Below, piece after piece: positions 9,868 to 19,131 of a stretch of DNA of 64,000 nt; position 1 is the stretch's first letter; every line of letters begins with the position of its first letter. The notes under the pieces were generated by a model. It was given only the letters and a program-made list of their open reading frames with translations, was not told the origin of the DNA and did no database searches. The translations under genes and the position numbers were made by a program. This DNA comes from Actinomadura craniellae (GTDB taxonomy: Bacteria; Actinomycetota; Actinomycetes; Streptosporangiales; Streptosporangiaceae): contig NZ_QLYX01000020.1 in the NCBI RefSeq assembly GCF_003289645.1, forward strand, positions 1-64,000. Reading direction: 5' to 3'.

Positions 9868-12800
9868 ATGATCGGACGACTGCTGGGCGCCGCCGTGGCG
9901 GCGCCCGGTTCCGTGTTTCACACCATCTCGGCGGCGCTGGAGCCCCGCCGGGCCCACGACTTCTCCGGGCGCTGCGTCATCGCCGTCCGCGGCGCCCACC
10001 TGCCGGGCTCCGGCGACATGGCCCAGGCGCTGAGCCGGGCGCTGCTCGGTGTGACCGGGGTGACCCGGGCCGAGGTCAACGGGCGGTCCGGCCATGTCCT
10101 GGTGGCGCACGACGGCACCGTCTCCACCACCGAACTCGTCGGCCTCACCGAGGAGGTCGAGCGCGACCACGGCCGGGACGGCGCGGCGTTCGCCCCCGCC
10201 TCCCACCCGGCGCGCGGTCACGAGGTGCTGCGCGAGGGCGTCCTGGCCGGGGTGGACCTGGCCGGTGCCGGCGTCGCGCTGGTGGGCCGGCTGACGCACT
10301 CCGTGTCGCTGCCGCCCGGCGTGGCGAGCGCGCTGGCGCTGGCCGAGGCGACTCCCCGGCTGCGGGACAGGCTCAGCCGGCACCTCGGGCGGGCCCCGAC
10401 CGACCTGGCCTTCGGCCTCGGCACGGCCGTCACCAACGCGCTGGCCCTGCAGCCCCTGAGCCTGGTGCTCGACTCGGCGCACCGGATGACCCGGATCGTG
10501 GAACTGCGCGCGCACGGCCGGACCTGGGAACGCCGGATCATCGACCTGGACAGCGGCCCCGGTGCGTTCCTGGCCGACCCGCTGCCCCCGGCTGACCGGC
10601 CGGTGCCGCTGCCGGACGGGCCGGTCGAGCGGGCGGCTTGGAGCGCGCCCGCCGGGCTGGCCGCCGCCGCGGGCGCCTACGCCCTCACCCGGGACGTCGG
10701 GCGCACCCAGGGGATCCTCGCGGCCGGGGTGCCGCGGGCGGCCCGGCTGGGCCGGGCGGCGTTCGCGGTGCAGTTGGGCCGGGTGGCCGCCGAACGCGGC
10801 GTCCTGTGCTGTGACCGCGGCCCGCTGGTCCGGCTCGACCGCGTCGACCGGGTGCTGGTGGACTCGTCCGCGCTGCGCACCGGCAGGATGCTCATCGACG
10901 AGGTCATCCCGCTGTCGGAGCAGGTCGAGCCGGAGGAGCTGTACAAGCGGGCGCACTCCCTGGTCGACCTGGCCGCGCCGAAGACCCCCGGCACCGACGG
11001 CGGCTGGACGGTCGCCCCGCTGGCCCGCTCCGCCCGGGGCGAGCTGCGGGAACGGTCGGCCGAGCCGCGCCGGCGCGGCGCGTCGGTGCTGGCGCTCGCC
11101 CGGGACGGCGAGCCGGTCGCGCTGGTGTCGGTGGTGCCCGAGCTCGACCCGCTGGCCGACGCCCTGATCGCCGCCGCCCGCACGGCGGGCCCGGTGACGA
11201 TCACCGGGGCGAACCGGCGCGAGCTGGCCCGCCGTCTCGCCGCGGACGGCTCGGCCCCCGGCGGGAACCGGCTGGCCGAGTCCGTCCGGGAACTCCAGCG
11301 GGAGGGCCGGGTGGTCGCGCTGGTCTCCGCGCACAACGGCGCCGCGCTCGCCGCCGCCGACCTGGGCGTCGGCCTGCTGGGCCGCGCCGACCGCCCGCCG
11401 TGGGGGGCGCACCTGCTCTGCGGGCCCGGGCTCGCCGCCGCGTGTTTCGTCCTCGGCGCCCTCGGCCCGGCCCGCGAGGCGAGCGGGCGCAGCGCCCGGA
11501 TCGCCGCCGCGGGCTCGGCCGCGGGCGGGTTGGTGGCCCTGATCAGCCCCTCCCGGCGGGCGGCCCGGCGGGTGCAGCTGACGGTCGACTCCGCCGCGGC
11601 GGCCTCGCTCGCGCTCGGCACCTGGGCGGGGCTGGCGTTGGCCCGCCGGCCCGCACCGGTCGCCGCCGACCGCACCCCCTGGCACGCGTGGCCCGTCGCG
11701 GCCGTCCTGAACCGGCTGGGCTCCTCCGCGGCGGGGCTCCCCGCTGAGGAGGCCGAGCGGCGGCACGCCGACGGCGGGCCGCACGAGGCCGGCCCGCCCG
11801 GGCTGGCGCAGGTCACGGCCGAGGAGCTGAACAACCCGCTGACCCCGGCGCTGGCCGCCGGGGCGGGGATCTCCGCCCTGGTCGGCTCGGTCACCGACGC
11901 CACCCTGATCGGCGCCGTGCTGGCGGTGAACGCCGTCATGTCGGGCCTGCAACGGGTCGGCGCGGACCGGGCGCTGCAACAGCTGGTCGACCTCAACGCG
12001 ATCCCGGTCCGGCTGCAACGTCCCGGCCAGGAGGAGCCGGCGACGACCGGGGCGGACCGGCTGGTGCCCGGCGACGTGATCAGCCTGGTGGCCGGCGACG
12101 CCGTCCCGGCCGACGCCCGGTTGCTGTCGGCGGAGAGCCTGGAGGTGGACGAGTCGAGCCTGACCGGCGAGTCACAGCTCGTCACCAAGGACCCCGCGCC
12201 GAGCATGGCGCGGGACGTGGCCGACCGGCACTCCATGCTGTACGAGGGGACGGTCGTGGCCGCGGGCGAGGCGGTCGCGGTCGTGGTGGCCACCGGGTCC
12301 GACACCGAGTTCGGCCGGGCGGCGGGCGCCGCCGCGGCGGCCGCCGAGCGGCGGCCGGGCGGGGTGGAGACCCGGCTGCGGCGGCTCACCGAGGTGACCC
12401 TGCCGATCTCGCTGGGGGCGGGGGGTGTGCTGTTCGCGTCGAGCCTGCTGCGGGGCCAGCCGCTGCCGCGGGCGTTGGGCTCGGCGGTCAGCCTCGCCGT
12501 CGCGGCGGTCCCCGAGGGGTTGCCGTTCGTCGCCACCGCCGCCGAGCTGGCCACCGCGCGCCGGCTGTACCGCCGGGGCGCGCTGGTCCGCAATCCGGGG
12601 ACCATCGAGGCGCTGGGCCGGGTGGACGTCCTGTGCTTCGACAAGACCGGCACCCTGACCGAGGGCCGGCTGCGGCTGCGGCAGATCTCCGACGGCGTCA
12701 CCTCCTACCCGGTGCGGGACCTGCCGCCGGGCCCCCGGGAGATCCTGGCCACCGCGCTGCGCGCCACCCCGGCCGACGAGGGCCATCTGCCGCACCCGAC

Positions 12801-14238
12801 CGACCGGGCGGTGCTGCGGGTGACCCGGCGGTTGGAGCTGCCGCCCGAGCACGGGCTGGACGGCTGGACCCGGGTGGACGAGATGCCGTTCGAGCCGGCC
12901 CGCGGTTTCCACGCGGTGCTCGGCCGCACCGACGCCGGCCGGCAGCTGCTCAGCGTGAAGGGGGCGCCGGAGATCCTGCTGGACCGCTGCGAGACCTGGT
13001 GCCGGGAGGGCGAGCTCCTGCCGTTCAACCACGCGGCCCGGCACCGGGTGGACCGGGAGGTGGAGCGGCTGGCCCTGCTCGGCTACCGGGTGCTGGCGGT
13101 CGCCGAGCGGAACGCCTCGGGCCGGCAGGACCTCACCGAGTCCCGGGTCGACCGGTTGTGCTTCCGGGGCCTGCTGTGCATCGCCGACCCGGTGCGGCCG
13201 ACGGCCGCCAGGGCCGTCGCGCGGCTGCGCCTGGCGGGCGTGGACATCGCCATGATCACCGGTGACCACCCCAGTACCGCGGAGGCCATCGCGGCGGAGC
13301 TGGACGTGCCGAACGGCAAGGTCATGGTCGGCTCCGACCTGGATGAGCTCGACGGCCTGGACGACGCCGAGTTGGCGGAGCGGATCGCCGGGGTGTCGGT
13401 GTTCGCCCGGATGAGCCCGACGCACAAGGCCCGGATCGTCCGGGCGCTGCGCGCCGCCGGCCGGGTGGTGGCGGTCACCGGGGACGGCGCCAACGACGCC
13501 CCGGCGATCAGGCTGGCCGATGTGGGGATCGCGCTGGGCGAGCGCGCCACCCCGGCCGCCCGGGAGACCTCCGACGTCGTGGTGGTCGACGACCGGATCG
13601 AGACGATCACCGATGCGATCGCCGACTGCCGGGCGATGTGGCGGTCCACCCGGGACGCGCTGGCGGTGCTGCTCGGCGGCAACCTCGGTGAGATCGGCTT
13701 CACCGTCGGCACCGGGGTGGTCGCCGGGAGCAGCCCGCTGAACGTGCGGCAGCTGCTGCTGGTCAACCTGCTCACCGACATGCTCCCGGCAATCGCGCTC
13801 GCGGTGCGCGCGCCCTCGGACGTGACCCGGGAGGAATTGCTGGCGGAGGGTCCGGACCGTTCCCTGGGCGCGGCGCTGACCAGGGACATCGCCGTGCGGG
13901 CCGGCGCCACGGCCGGGGCGGCGCAGGTGGCCTGGCTGGCCGGCCGGCTCAGCGGCACCCGGGGCCAGGCGGCGACCACCGGCCTGGTCGCACTGGTGGC
14001 CACCCAGCTGATCCAGACGGTGGCGGCGGGCGGGCGGGATCCGGTGGTCCTGGCCGCGGGGCTGTTCTCGCTGGCCGCGCTCGGGGTGATCGTGCAGGTG
14101 CCCGGGATCAGTCACTTCTTCGGCAACCGGCCGCTGCTGCCGCACTGCTGGGCGGTGGCGCTCGGCTCGGCCACCGCGTTCGCCGTGGCCGCGGTGCTGT
14201 TCACCCGGCTGCGGCCTGGGGTGACGATGGGGCGGTGA
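9868..14238 (+). CDS. giant cation-transporting P-type ATPase, CtpI/CtpH-like
   Basis: 1456 residues, about twice a standard P-type ATPase. The C-terminal 800 residues are a complete pump: actuator motif TGES at 766-769, phosphorylation motif DKTGTLTE with Asp925, hinge TGDGAND at 1204-1210, and terminal membrane helices. The N-terminal 650 residues hold a degenerate heavy-metal-like ferredoxin fold without CxxC, extra hydrophobic segments and a soluble part that resembles a decayed phosphorylation/nucleotide domain. Mycobacterial CtpI and CtpH share this layout. The ion is not established for the family. The ATG follows GGGGGACCGG. It is probably cotranscribed with the small gene upstream. 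Confidence 0.94.
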   Translation: MIGRLLGAAVAAPGSVFHTISAALEPRRAHDFSGRCVIAVRGAHLPGSGDMAQALSRALLGVTGVTRAEVNGRSGHVLVAHDGTVSTTELVGLTEEVERDHGRDGAAFAPASHPARGHEVLREGVLAGVDLAGAGVALVGRLTHSVSLPPGVASALALAEATPRLRDRLSRHLGRAPTDLAFGLGTAVTNALALQPLSLVLDSAHRMTRIVELRAHGRTWERRIIDLDSGPGAFLADPLPPADRPVPLPDGPVERAAWSAPAGLAAAAGAYALTRDVGRTQGILAAGVPRAARLGRAAFAVQLGRVAAERGVLCCDRGPLVRLDRVDRVLVDSSALRTGRMLIDEVIPLSEQVEPEELYKRAHSLVDLAAPKTPGTDGGWTVAPLARSARGELRERSAEPRRRGASVLALARDGEPVALVSVVPELDPLADALIAAARTAGPVTITGANRRELARRLAADGSAPGGNRLAESVRELQREGRVVALVSAHNGAALAAADLGVGLLGRADRPPWGAHLLCGPGLAAACFVLGALGPAREASGRSARIAAAGSAAGGLVALISPSRRAARRVQLTVDSAAAASLALGTWAGLALARRPAPVAADRTPWHAWPVAAVLNRLGSSAAGLPAEEAERRHADGGPHEAGPPGLAQVTAEELNNPLTPALAAGAGISALVGSVTDATLIGAVLAVNAVMSGLQRVGADRALQQLVDLNAIPVRLQRPGQEEPATTGADRLVPGDVISLVAGDAVPADARLLSAESLEVDESSLTGESQLVTKDPAPSMARDVADRHSMLYEGTVVAAGEAVAVVVATGSDTEFGRAAGAAAAAAERRPGGVETRLRRLTEVTLPISLGAGGVLFASSLLRGQPLPRALGSAVSLAVAAVPEGLPFVATAAELATARRLYRRGALVRNPGTIEALGRVDVLCFDKTGTLTEGRLRLRQISDGVTSYPVRDLPPGPREILATALRATPADEGHLPHPTDRAVLRVTRRLELPPEHGLDGWTRVDEMPFEPARGFHAVLGRTDAGRQLLSVKGAPEILLDRCETWCREGELLPFNHAARHRVDREVERLALLGYRVLAVAERNASGRQDLTESRVDRLCFRGLLCIADPVRPTAARAVARLRLAGVDIAMITGDHPSTAEAIAAELDVPNGKVMVGSDLDELDGLDDAELAERIAGVSVFARMSPTHKARIVRALRAAGRVVAVTGDGANDAPAIRLADVGIALGERATPAARETSDVVVVDDRIETITDAIADCRAMWRSTRDALAVLLGGNLGEIGFTVGTGVVAGSSPLNVRQLLLVNLLTDMLPAIALAVRAPSDVTREELLAEGPDRSLGAALTRDIAVRAGATAGAAQVAWLAGRLSGTRGQAATTGLVALVATQLIQTVAAGGRDPVVLAAGLFSLAALGVIVQVPGISHFFGNRPLLPHCWAVALGSATAFAVAAVLFTRLRPGVTMGR

Positions 14239-14339
14239 AAACCCAGTGTTAACCAACTGATAAGCCGAAGTTCCGCACCGGACACCCTAAACCGGTATAA
14301 ATGGGACAGACCAAAACTCGTCCCGCCGGGAGGTGTGCC

Positions 14340-14459
14340 ATGCCCGACTTCGTCTCCACGATCCTTGCCAAGGCGCTCGTCATGCTCGTCGAGGCGCTGC
14401 TGACCCGGCTGGTGGTCCAGTTCATGCGCACGTCGTACTACCGGCAGGCCCTCGCCTGA
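14340..14459 (+). CDS. 39-residue small protein
   Basis: A small ORF with a strong ribosome binding site (GGGAGGTGTGCC before the ATG). It encodes a helical peptide: MPDFVSTILAKALVMLVEAL, then a basic and tyrosine-containing tail (RTSYYRQALA). Hydrophobic and charged residues alternate in a way that suggests an amphipathic or membrane-associated helix. It starts 102 bases after the P-type ATPase stop, behind an AT-richer stretch with TATAAAT that could be a -10. No function is known to me. Confidence 0.62.
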   Translation: MPDFVSTILAKALVMLVEALLTRLVVQFMRTSYYRQALA

Positions 14460-14514
14460 ACCGCGCGAGCGCGCCACCTCGACCAAGCGAACGAATCGCC
14501 CTGGCCGGCGACGG

Positions 14515-14886
14515 TCAGGGCAGTTCGTCGAGGGCCTCGGCGGTGCCGGCCCGGATGGTGAAGAACCTGTCCAGGCCGGTGATCCGGAGGATCTTGGTGC
14601 AGACCGGCGGAACGTCGGTGAGGATCATCCGGCCGCCCAGCGCCTCGACGGACCGTGCGGCCCGGATGAACGCGTCCAGGCCGGTCGAATCGCAGAAGGT
14701 CAGATCACCGAGGTCGATGATGACGTTGGGCGGCTCGACCAGGGAGACCGCCTGACCGACCGCGTCGTCGAGGGTGGCCGCGGTGGCGAGGTCGAGCTCG
14801 CCACCGATTCTGACGACGACGGACCTGCCATGCAGACCGAGATGCACGGTGAGCTCCGGCTTGACGGTCGATGGCTGGTGTTTCAC
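14515..14886 (-). CDS. STAS-domain anti-sigma factor antagonist
   Basis: 123 residues, a single STAS domain as in SpoIIAA/RsbV. GELDLATA is the conserved strand-loop, and FCDSTGLD holds the phospho-acceptor Ser67 targeted by a partner anti-sigma kinase. Such proteins release stress sigma factors by binding the kinase in a partner switch. No kinase or sigma gene is adjacent, so the partner is elsewhere. I prefer the GTG at 14886, which has GGGGAG at 8 bases; another GTG lies three codons upstream. Confidence 0.92.
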   Translation of the reverse strand: MKHQPSTVKPELTVHLGLHGRSVVVRIGGELDLATAATLDDAVGQAVSLVEPPNVIIDLGDLTFCDSTGLDAFIRAARSVEALGGRMILTDVPPVCTKILRITGLDRFFTIRAGTAEALDELP

Positions 14887-14943
14887 GGCCCTCACTCCCC
14901 GCGATCCGTACTGGGCTTCTCTGAAAATGGTGCAAGAGATTGC

Positions 14944-14976
14944 GGACAGTGTCCAGCCGCCCTAGGGGCACTGTCC
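14944..14976. promoter_or_regulatory. inverted repeat GGACAGTG/CACTGTCC upstream of STAS gene
   Basis: Perfect 8-base arms at 14944-14951 and 14969-14976 separated by 17 bases, about 60 bases upstream of the STAS gene start. The spacing suits a dimeric repressor contacting two half sites; a hairpin in an upstream leader is the alternative. Confidence 0.35.
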
Positions 14977-15010
14977 CTATTTCATATACCGACTGGTCCG
15001 GCATGGCCGG

Positions 15011-15772
15011 TCAGTCATGGGTGAGCCGCAGCTTGGACTGCTTGTGCGGCAACCTCTCCCAGTCGTCCATGAAACGGGCGGTCAGACCATGCCGTCCGGC
15101 GAGGGACGCCAGGGTCTCCGTCCGATAGTAGAAGTCCTCCCGCAGCACGTGGTGCTCGGCCCGCTCCGTACGGCCGAAGGTGAAGTCGAAGAACCCGCCG
15201 CGGGCCAGCACCCGGCCCACGTGCGCCAGGCACTCCTCGATCACCTCGATCGGCGAGTGGGAGAACACGCTGTGCGCGTGGATCACGGTGAACTGCCCGG
15301 CGGGCAGGAAGTCGAAGGTGAGGTCCCGCACGGGCGTCAGGTACGGGAGCTTGCCCTGGAGCCCCTGGTGCCCGACCGTCCGCTGCGCGGCGAGCAGGAT
15401 CTCCGGCGAGATGTCGATCCCGTAGTAGTTACCGGCGTCGAGGTAGTCGATGAACCGCCAGCCGGCCCGCAGGTTCCCGCAGCCGATCTCCAGCATCCGG
15501 TCCTCCGGCTGGAGGCCGTGGCCGATCAGGTAGTCGAACTGCATCTGCCCGAGCGCCAGCCACCGCCCGCGGTCCTGGCTGCCCACGGCCCGGTCGGGGT
15601 CGCGGGCGGCGTCCGACCGCATCACCGCCTGGTAGTAGCTCACATGGTCGTGCGTCGTCAGCCGGAACCACGCGTCGCGGGCCACCCGCCGGGCGAGCTG
15701 GGGGAGGCGGGTCGGATACCGCCGCGCGTACCGGATCTTGTGGCCCAGCCCGGCCCGGTTCTTCGTCGCCAT
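15011..15772 (-). CDS. class I SAM-dependent methyltransferase
   Basis: 253 residues. The SAM-binding motif I is LEIGCGNLRAG at 94-104, followed by the acidic residue of motif II in YYGIDISPE and a catalytic-face segment VIHAHSVFSHSPIEV. The basic N-terminal 45 residues form a separate helical lead. Substrate specificity cannot be read from sequence. It stands apart from its neighbours, with the STAS gene 124 bases downstream. Confidence 0.9.
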   Translation of the reverse strand: MATKNRAGLGHKIRYARRYPTRLPQLARRVARDAWFRLTTHDHVSYYQAVMRSDAARDPDRAVGSQDRGRWLALGQMQFDYLIGHGLQPEDRMLEIGCGNLRAGWRFIDYLDAGNYYGIDISPEILLAAQRTVGHQGLQGKLPYLTPVRDLTFDFLPAGQFTVIHAHSVFSHSPIEVIEECLAHVGRVLARGGFFDFTFGRTERAEHHVLREDFYYRTETLASLAGRHGLTARFMDDWERLPHKQSKLRLTHD

Positions 15773-15890
15773 GACCTGCCCTTACCCGCCGCGCGGACCA
15801 ACCCGCACCCCGCGTTCCGGCAAGCCCTCGTACACCGTTACCCGCAGGGTGAGCGGATGTGAGTGTCCGCTGGTGGGATAGGCCGCGGGC

Positions 15891-16577
15891 TCAGCCGGCG
15901 GGCGGGATCCGCCGCCAGTACTGGCGGCCGTCACGGTCCCGGACGACGACGCCCAGCCGGGAGAGCTCGGCGCGCAGCTCGGCGGCGTCCCGCTGCGACT
16001 TCAGCACCGCCTCGCGGGCCGCGAACAGGGGGTCCGCCCCGGCGGGCAGATCCGGCAGGCCGGGCACCCACCGGCGGAACTCGTCCCGGTGCGGGTCGCC
16101 CTCGGTCCAGGGGTAGCCGTGCGCGCGGAACGCCGCGGCGACCCGGCCCTTGAAGGTGTACTCGTGGTCGGCGAGCTCGCGGGTGTCCGTGCCGAGCAGG
16201 ACGACCCGCCCGCGCTCGGCGAAGACCGCGCCCACCTCCGCCCGGGCGAAACGCTGCTCGGCCCCCTTCCGGCGCAGGACCACCTCGCCGTCGGCGACCG
16301 TGCCGCCGAGTTCCTCGTACTGGACCACGCCGGCGAGGGCCAGCCCGGCGAGCACACCGAGGGCCACCAGGGCGATCGTCGCCTGCTGCGGCAGCGAGGC
16401 GACCAGCCCGACCGGCCCCGGGAGGGGCAGCCAGTCGAGGTCCACGGCCCAGCGCGCCACCGGCCTGACCGCCCAGCCGAGCCCCGCGCCGACCAGCGGC
16501 AGGACGAGCCACACCAGCAGCCGCCACCACGCCGGCGGCGCGAGCCCTGTCACGCCGGCGGATTTCACCGCGGTCAT
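15891..16577 (-). CDS. YqeB-like membrane protein
   Basis: About 228 residues. Two hydrophobic segments (WWRLLVWLVLPLVGAGLGW and a second around residues 65-88) precede a soluble C-terminal domain resembling a PH-like domain: VVLRRKGAEQRFARAEVGAV, then VLLGTDTRELADHEY and a C-terminal coiled region. This layout matches proteins annotated YqeB-like; their function is unknown. The ATG follows GGGGGGAGAG at close spacing, with a GTG directly before it as an alternative start. Confidence 0.68.
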   Translation of the reverse strand: MTAVKSAGVTGLAPPAWWRLLVWLVLPLVGAGLGWAVRPVARWAVDLDWLPLPGPVGLVASLPQQATIALVALGVLAGLALAGVVQYEELGGTVADGEVVLRRKGAEQRFARAEVGAVFAERGRVVLLGTDTRELADHEYTFKGRVAAAFRAHGYPWTEGDPHRDEFRRWVPGLPDLPAGADPLFAAREAVLKSQRDAAELRAELSRLGVVVRDRDGRQYWRRIPPAG

Positions 16578-16823
16578 CACCTCTCCCCCCGCTCGGACCG
16601 TGCTTCGACGCGGATCACGCTACGAGCCGGGCCGGGGCGGCGCATCGTTCCTTGGTCGGCACCGGGACGACCAAAGTCGACTGGCCCTATCCGGCCGTCC
16701 GAAACGTCTTGACCGCCCTACCGGAAGGTGGGGGAATTCAGGGGCTGCGCCGCCCCACCCCCGGCCGGTACCCGCAGCGCGCATCCGGGATCCGACCCCA
16801 CCCCTTTCACCGAGGAGAACCCC

Positions 16824-17540
16824 ATGCATGCCCTGACCAGACTCGGCGTGTCCGCGCTCACCGTCTGCGCCGCGGTCACGCTCCTGCCCTCCGGCGCGCA
16901 GGCCGCCACCACCACCGTCCGCCGGGACGGCCCCAAGGGAGACCCGTACTCCGGCGAATGGCGCCTGTCCACCCTGAACGGCTTCGCCTTCGTCTCCCCC
17001 GGGTTCACCACTTCGGGGTTCATCTCCCCCGGGCTCACCGTGAAGTGCGCCGGAGCCACGCTCGGCGGGAAGGTCGACTCCGGCGGCGAGGCCGCGCTCG
17101 ACACGGGCGTGGTGGACAAGTGCGAGGACCGCGCCGGCGGCGTCCAGGTGACCGTCCGCGGCCTGCCGTACAAGGCCCGGGTGACCTACGCCCCGTTCTC
17201 GCCCGGCCCGATCCCCGGCTCTCCCGACGGCGAACTGATGATCTCGCACTTCCAGATCAGCATCGCGATGGGGACGATCGCCCCGCGGTTCTGCAACTAC
17301 GGGACACCGGTCACCGTCCGGCCGCACTCCCTGCCCCTCTACAACCGGGACAACCCCGGCCGCCCGGACCCCGCCGACGAGACCCAGGTGTCGACCCGGG
17401 GCCTCGCGCTGACCCTCCTGCCGGGCAGCGGCACGTTCTGCCCCCCGTCCGGGCAACTCCAGGCCGTCTTCCAGGTGCGCGGCCGCCCGGAGATCGGCAT
17501 TCCGGGCTCCTTCGGCCAGAAGCTCTACGTCACCTCGTGA
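16824..17540 (+). CDS. secreted protein of unknown function
   Basis: 238 residues with a clear Sec signal peptide (short basic start, hydrophobic core LGVSALTVCAAVTLLPSG, cleavage after AQA near residue 29). The mature part is about 210 residues with four or more cysteines and beta-rich sequence such as GFAFVSPGFTTSGFISPGLT. No catalytic motif is apparent and I do not recognise the family. The ATG at 16824 is preceded by GAGGAGAAC. The gene is followed by a strong hairpin shared with the convergent hydrolase gene. Confidence 0.85.
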   Translation: MHALTRLGVSALTVCAAVTLLPSGAQAATTTVRRDGPKGDPYSGEWRLSTLNGFAFVSPGFTTSGFISPGLTVKCAGATLGGKVDSGGEAALDTGVVDKCEDRAGGVQVTVRGLPYKARVTYAPFSPGPIPGSPDGELMISHFQISIAMGTIAPRFCNYGTPVTVRPHSLPLYNRDNPGRPDPADETQVSTRGLALTLLPGSGTFCPPSGQLQAVFQVRGRPEIGIPGSFGQKLYVTS

Positions 17541-17547
17541 CCCGCGC

Positions 17548-17573
17548 GGGCCGGGGCGCGCCCGCCCCGGCCC
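17548..17573. terminator. bidirectional hairpin terminator
   Basis: Perfect 11-base arms GGGCCGGGGCG / CGCCCCGGCCC with a 4-base loop, sitting exactly between two convergent stop codons. No T-run follows, as is usual in actinomycetes. Confidence 0.7.
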
Positions 17574-17574
17574 G

Positions 17575-18225
17575 TCACCCCTCCGAGTACGCCACCAGGC
17601 GGTCGGCGAGCTCGTCCGGCCGGCTGAGCATGACGCAGTGCCCGCCCGGCATCTCGTCCGGGACGACGCCCAGCCGGTCACGGACGACCCCGCGCATGAA
17701 GCCAGGCGGGAAGAAGCGGTCGTCGCGGCAGAGCAGGAACCGGGTCGGCACGTCCGGCCACCCCGTCAGCGGCCACGGCTCCCCGAACGGGGCACCGGAC
17801 TGGTCCCGGTCCCGCCGGAGCGCCTCGGCCGCCAGATCCGGGGGAACGTCGTGGAAGAAGGCCGCGGCCAGATCGGCGGGCGGGCGGTCGATCCGGTCGT
17901 GGCCGGTGTTCACCCACCAGTCGCCCGGCGGCTCGCCCGGGGCGGGGATCATCGCCGTGAGCAGCACCACCAGGTCGACCGGCAGGCGGTCACAGACCAG
18001 CGGCGCGGTGAACCCGCCGAACGAGTGCGCCACCAGGACCAGGCCGGTACGGTCGCCGGCGGCCTCGACCACCGTGTCGGCGTACTCGGCCAGCCCGGCC
18101 GAGTCGTCCTCGCAGGGCAGGTCCACCGCGACCGTCTCGTGCCCGCGGGCGTGCAGCGCGGCGGCCGTCGGGTTCCAGTACCAGGGGTCGCAGCCGGCGC
18201 CGGGGATCAGCACGTAGGTCGCCAT
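17575..18225 (-). CDS. alpha/beta hydrolase
   Basis: 216 residues. The nucleophile elbow AHSFGG places the catalytic Ser at residue 68. The oxyanion region is LIPGAGCDPWYW near the N-terminus, and the C-terminal His lies in PGGHCVML. The overall pattern resembles the small esterase group related to plant methylesterases (MES). The substrate is unknown. It starts at an ATG, stands alone, and converges with the secreted-protein gene. Confidence 0.9.
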   Translation of the reverse strand: MATYVLIPGAGCDPWYWNPTAAALHARGHETVAVDLPCEDDSAGLAEYADTVVEAAGDRTGLVLVAHSFGGFTAPLVCDRLPVDLVVLLTAMIPAPGEPPGDWWVNTGHDRIDRPPADLAAAFFHDVPPDLAAEALRRDRDQSGAPFGEPWPLTGWPDVPTRFLLCRDDRFFPPGFMRGVVRDRLGVVPDEMPGGHCVMLSRPDELADRLVAYSEG

Positions 18226-18378
18226 GGTTCGGGATTGTCCCCGGCGCCACCGACATTACGGCCCGCGCCGCCCCGTCCGTCCTGGGTGCGGATCACCGCG
18301 GGCGCGCTGGAACCGGCAGGCGATCCCGGTGCGGCGGGCCGTTCCCCCGCCTCCTTCGGGATCGCTCGCCGGCCCGTG

Positions 18379-18936
18379 TCACAGGAACAGCGCGGCGAGG
18401 CGGGGCAGCCGCCGGCGCATCTCCTCGTCGTCCTCGGCGTCCCAGTCCTCGCCCGCCGGCCGCTCGGGCAGGTCCGGCTGGCCGATCGCCGCGTCGAAGG
18501 TGTCGGTCTCCCCCACTCGCTTGGCGTACGCGTCGCGCGGCAGGTAGTTCATGCCCTCGCACCCGATCCAGCCGCCGTCCTCCTGGGCCATCCGCCGCAC
18601 CACGGGCAGGTCCGCCAGCGAGTCGGGGTCGTCCACCGCCCGGGTGAACGTCTCGCGGCCGAGCAGGACCAGCCCCGCCCGGAAGTCCATGAACCCGTCG
18701 TCCCCGCACCCGCCCTCGATGAGGTAGGCCGCGTTCCACAGCGGATACCGGTACGCCGACCCCCACACCTGGGTGAACCGCTGCTCGAACCCGATGATCT
18801 CGGCGGGCTCCCGCGCGACGAGCAGCTCCATCAGGGCGTCCGGCAGCGGGTCGTCCGGCGAGTTCCGGTCGTCGGCCCGGTCCCCCACCGCGGCCCGCGC
18901 CTGCTCGATCAGGCCCCACCACTCGTCGATCTCCAC
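18379..18936 (-). CDS. DUF4240 domain protein
   Basis: 185 residues. It begins EIDEWWGLIEQARAA and contains EIIGFEQRFTQVWGSAYRYPLWNAAYLIEGGCGDDGF split over conserved blocks, together with FRAGLVLLGRETF, which is the DUF4240 signature. The family is cytoplasmic, of unknown function, and often found near polymorphic-toxin or immunity-like genes. A GTG start is chosen because GGAGGAGAG precedes it at four bases. Confidence 0.86.
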   Translation of the reverse strand: MEIDEWWGLIEQARAAVGDRADDRNSPDDPLPDALMELLVAREPAEIIGFEQRFTQVWGSAYRYPLWNAAYLIEGGCGDDGFMDFRAGLVLLGRETFTRAVDDPDSLADLPVVRRMAQEDGGWIGCEGMNYLPRDAYAKRVGETDTFDAAIGQPDLPERPAGEDWDAEDDEEMRRRLPRLAALFL

Positions 18937-19131
18937 CGGTCTCTCCTCCGCTCGCGGTCCCGCTCATCCAGCGGGATTCTGCCTGATCATGGGAGGAAAG
19001 GCTCCGCGATATCCGGCATCGCCCGTATTCGCCGCACTGGTACGTCTCCCGGGCGCGACCGGCTCGCTCCCACCGTCACGGAGCCGAGCCCGCCGGGCCG
19101 GGCGGGGTTCCGCCCGGCCCGGCGGCGCCGG

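Noticed and set aside
8767-12018. 1083-residue minus-strand open frame opposite the sortase and P-type ATPase genes
   Set aside because: It spans two real genes on the other strand, has no recognisable domain and reads as repetitive Gly/Arg/Gln sequence.
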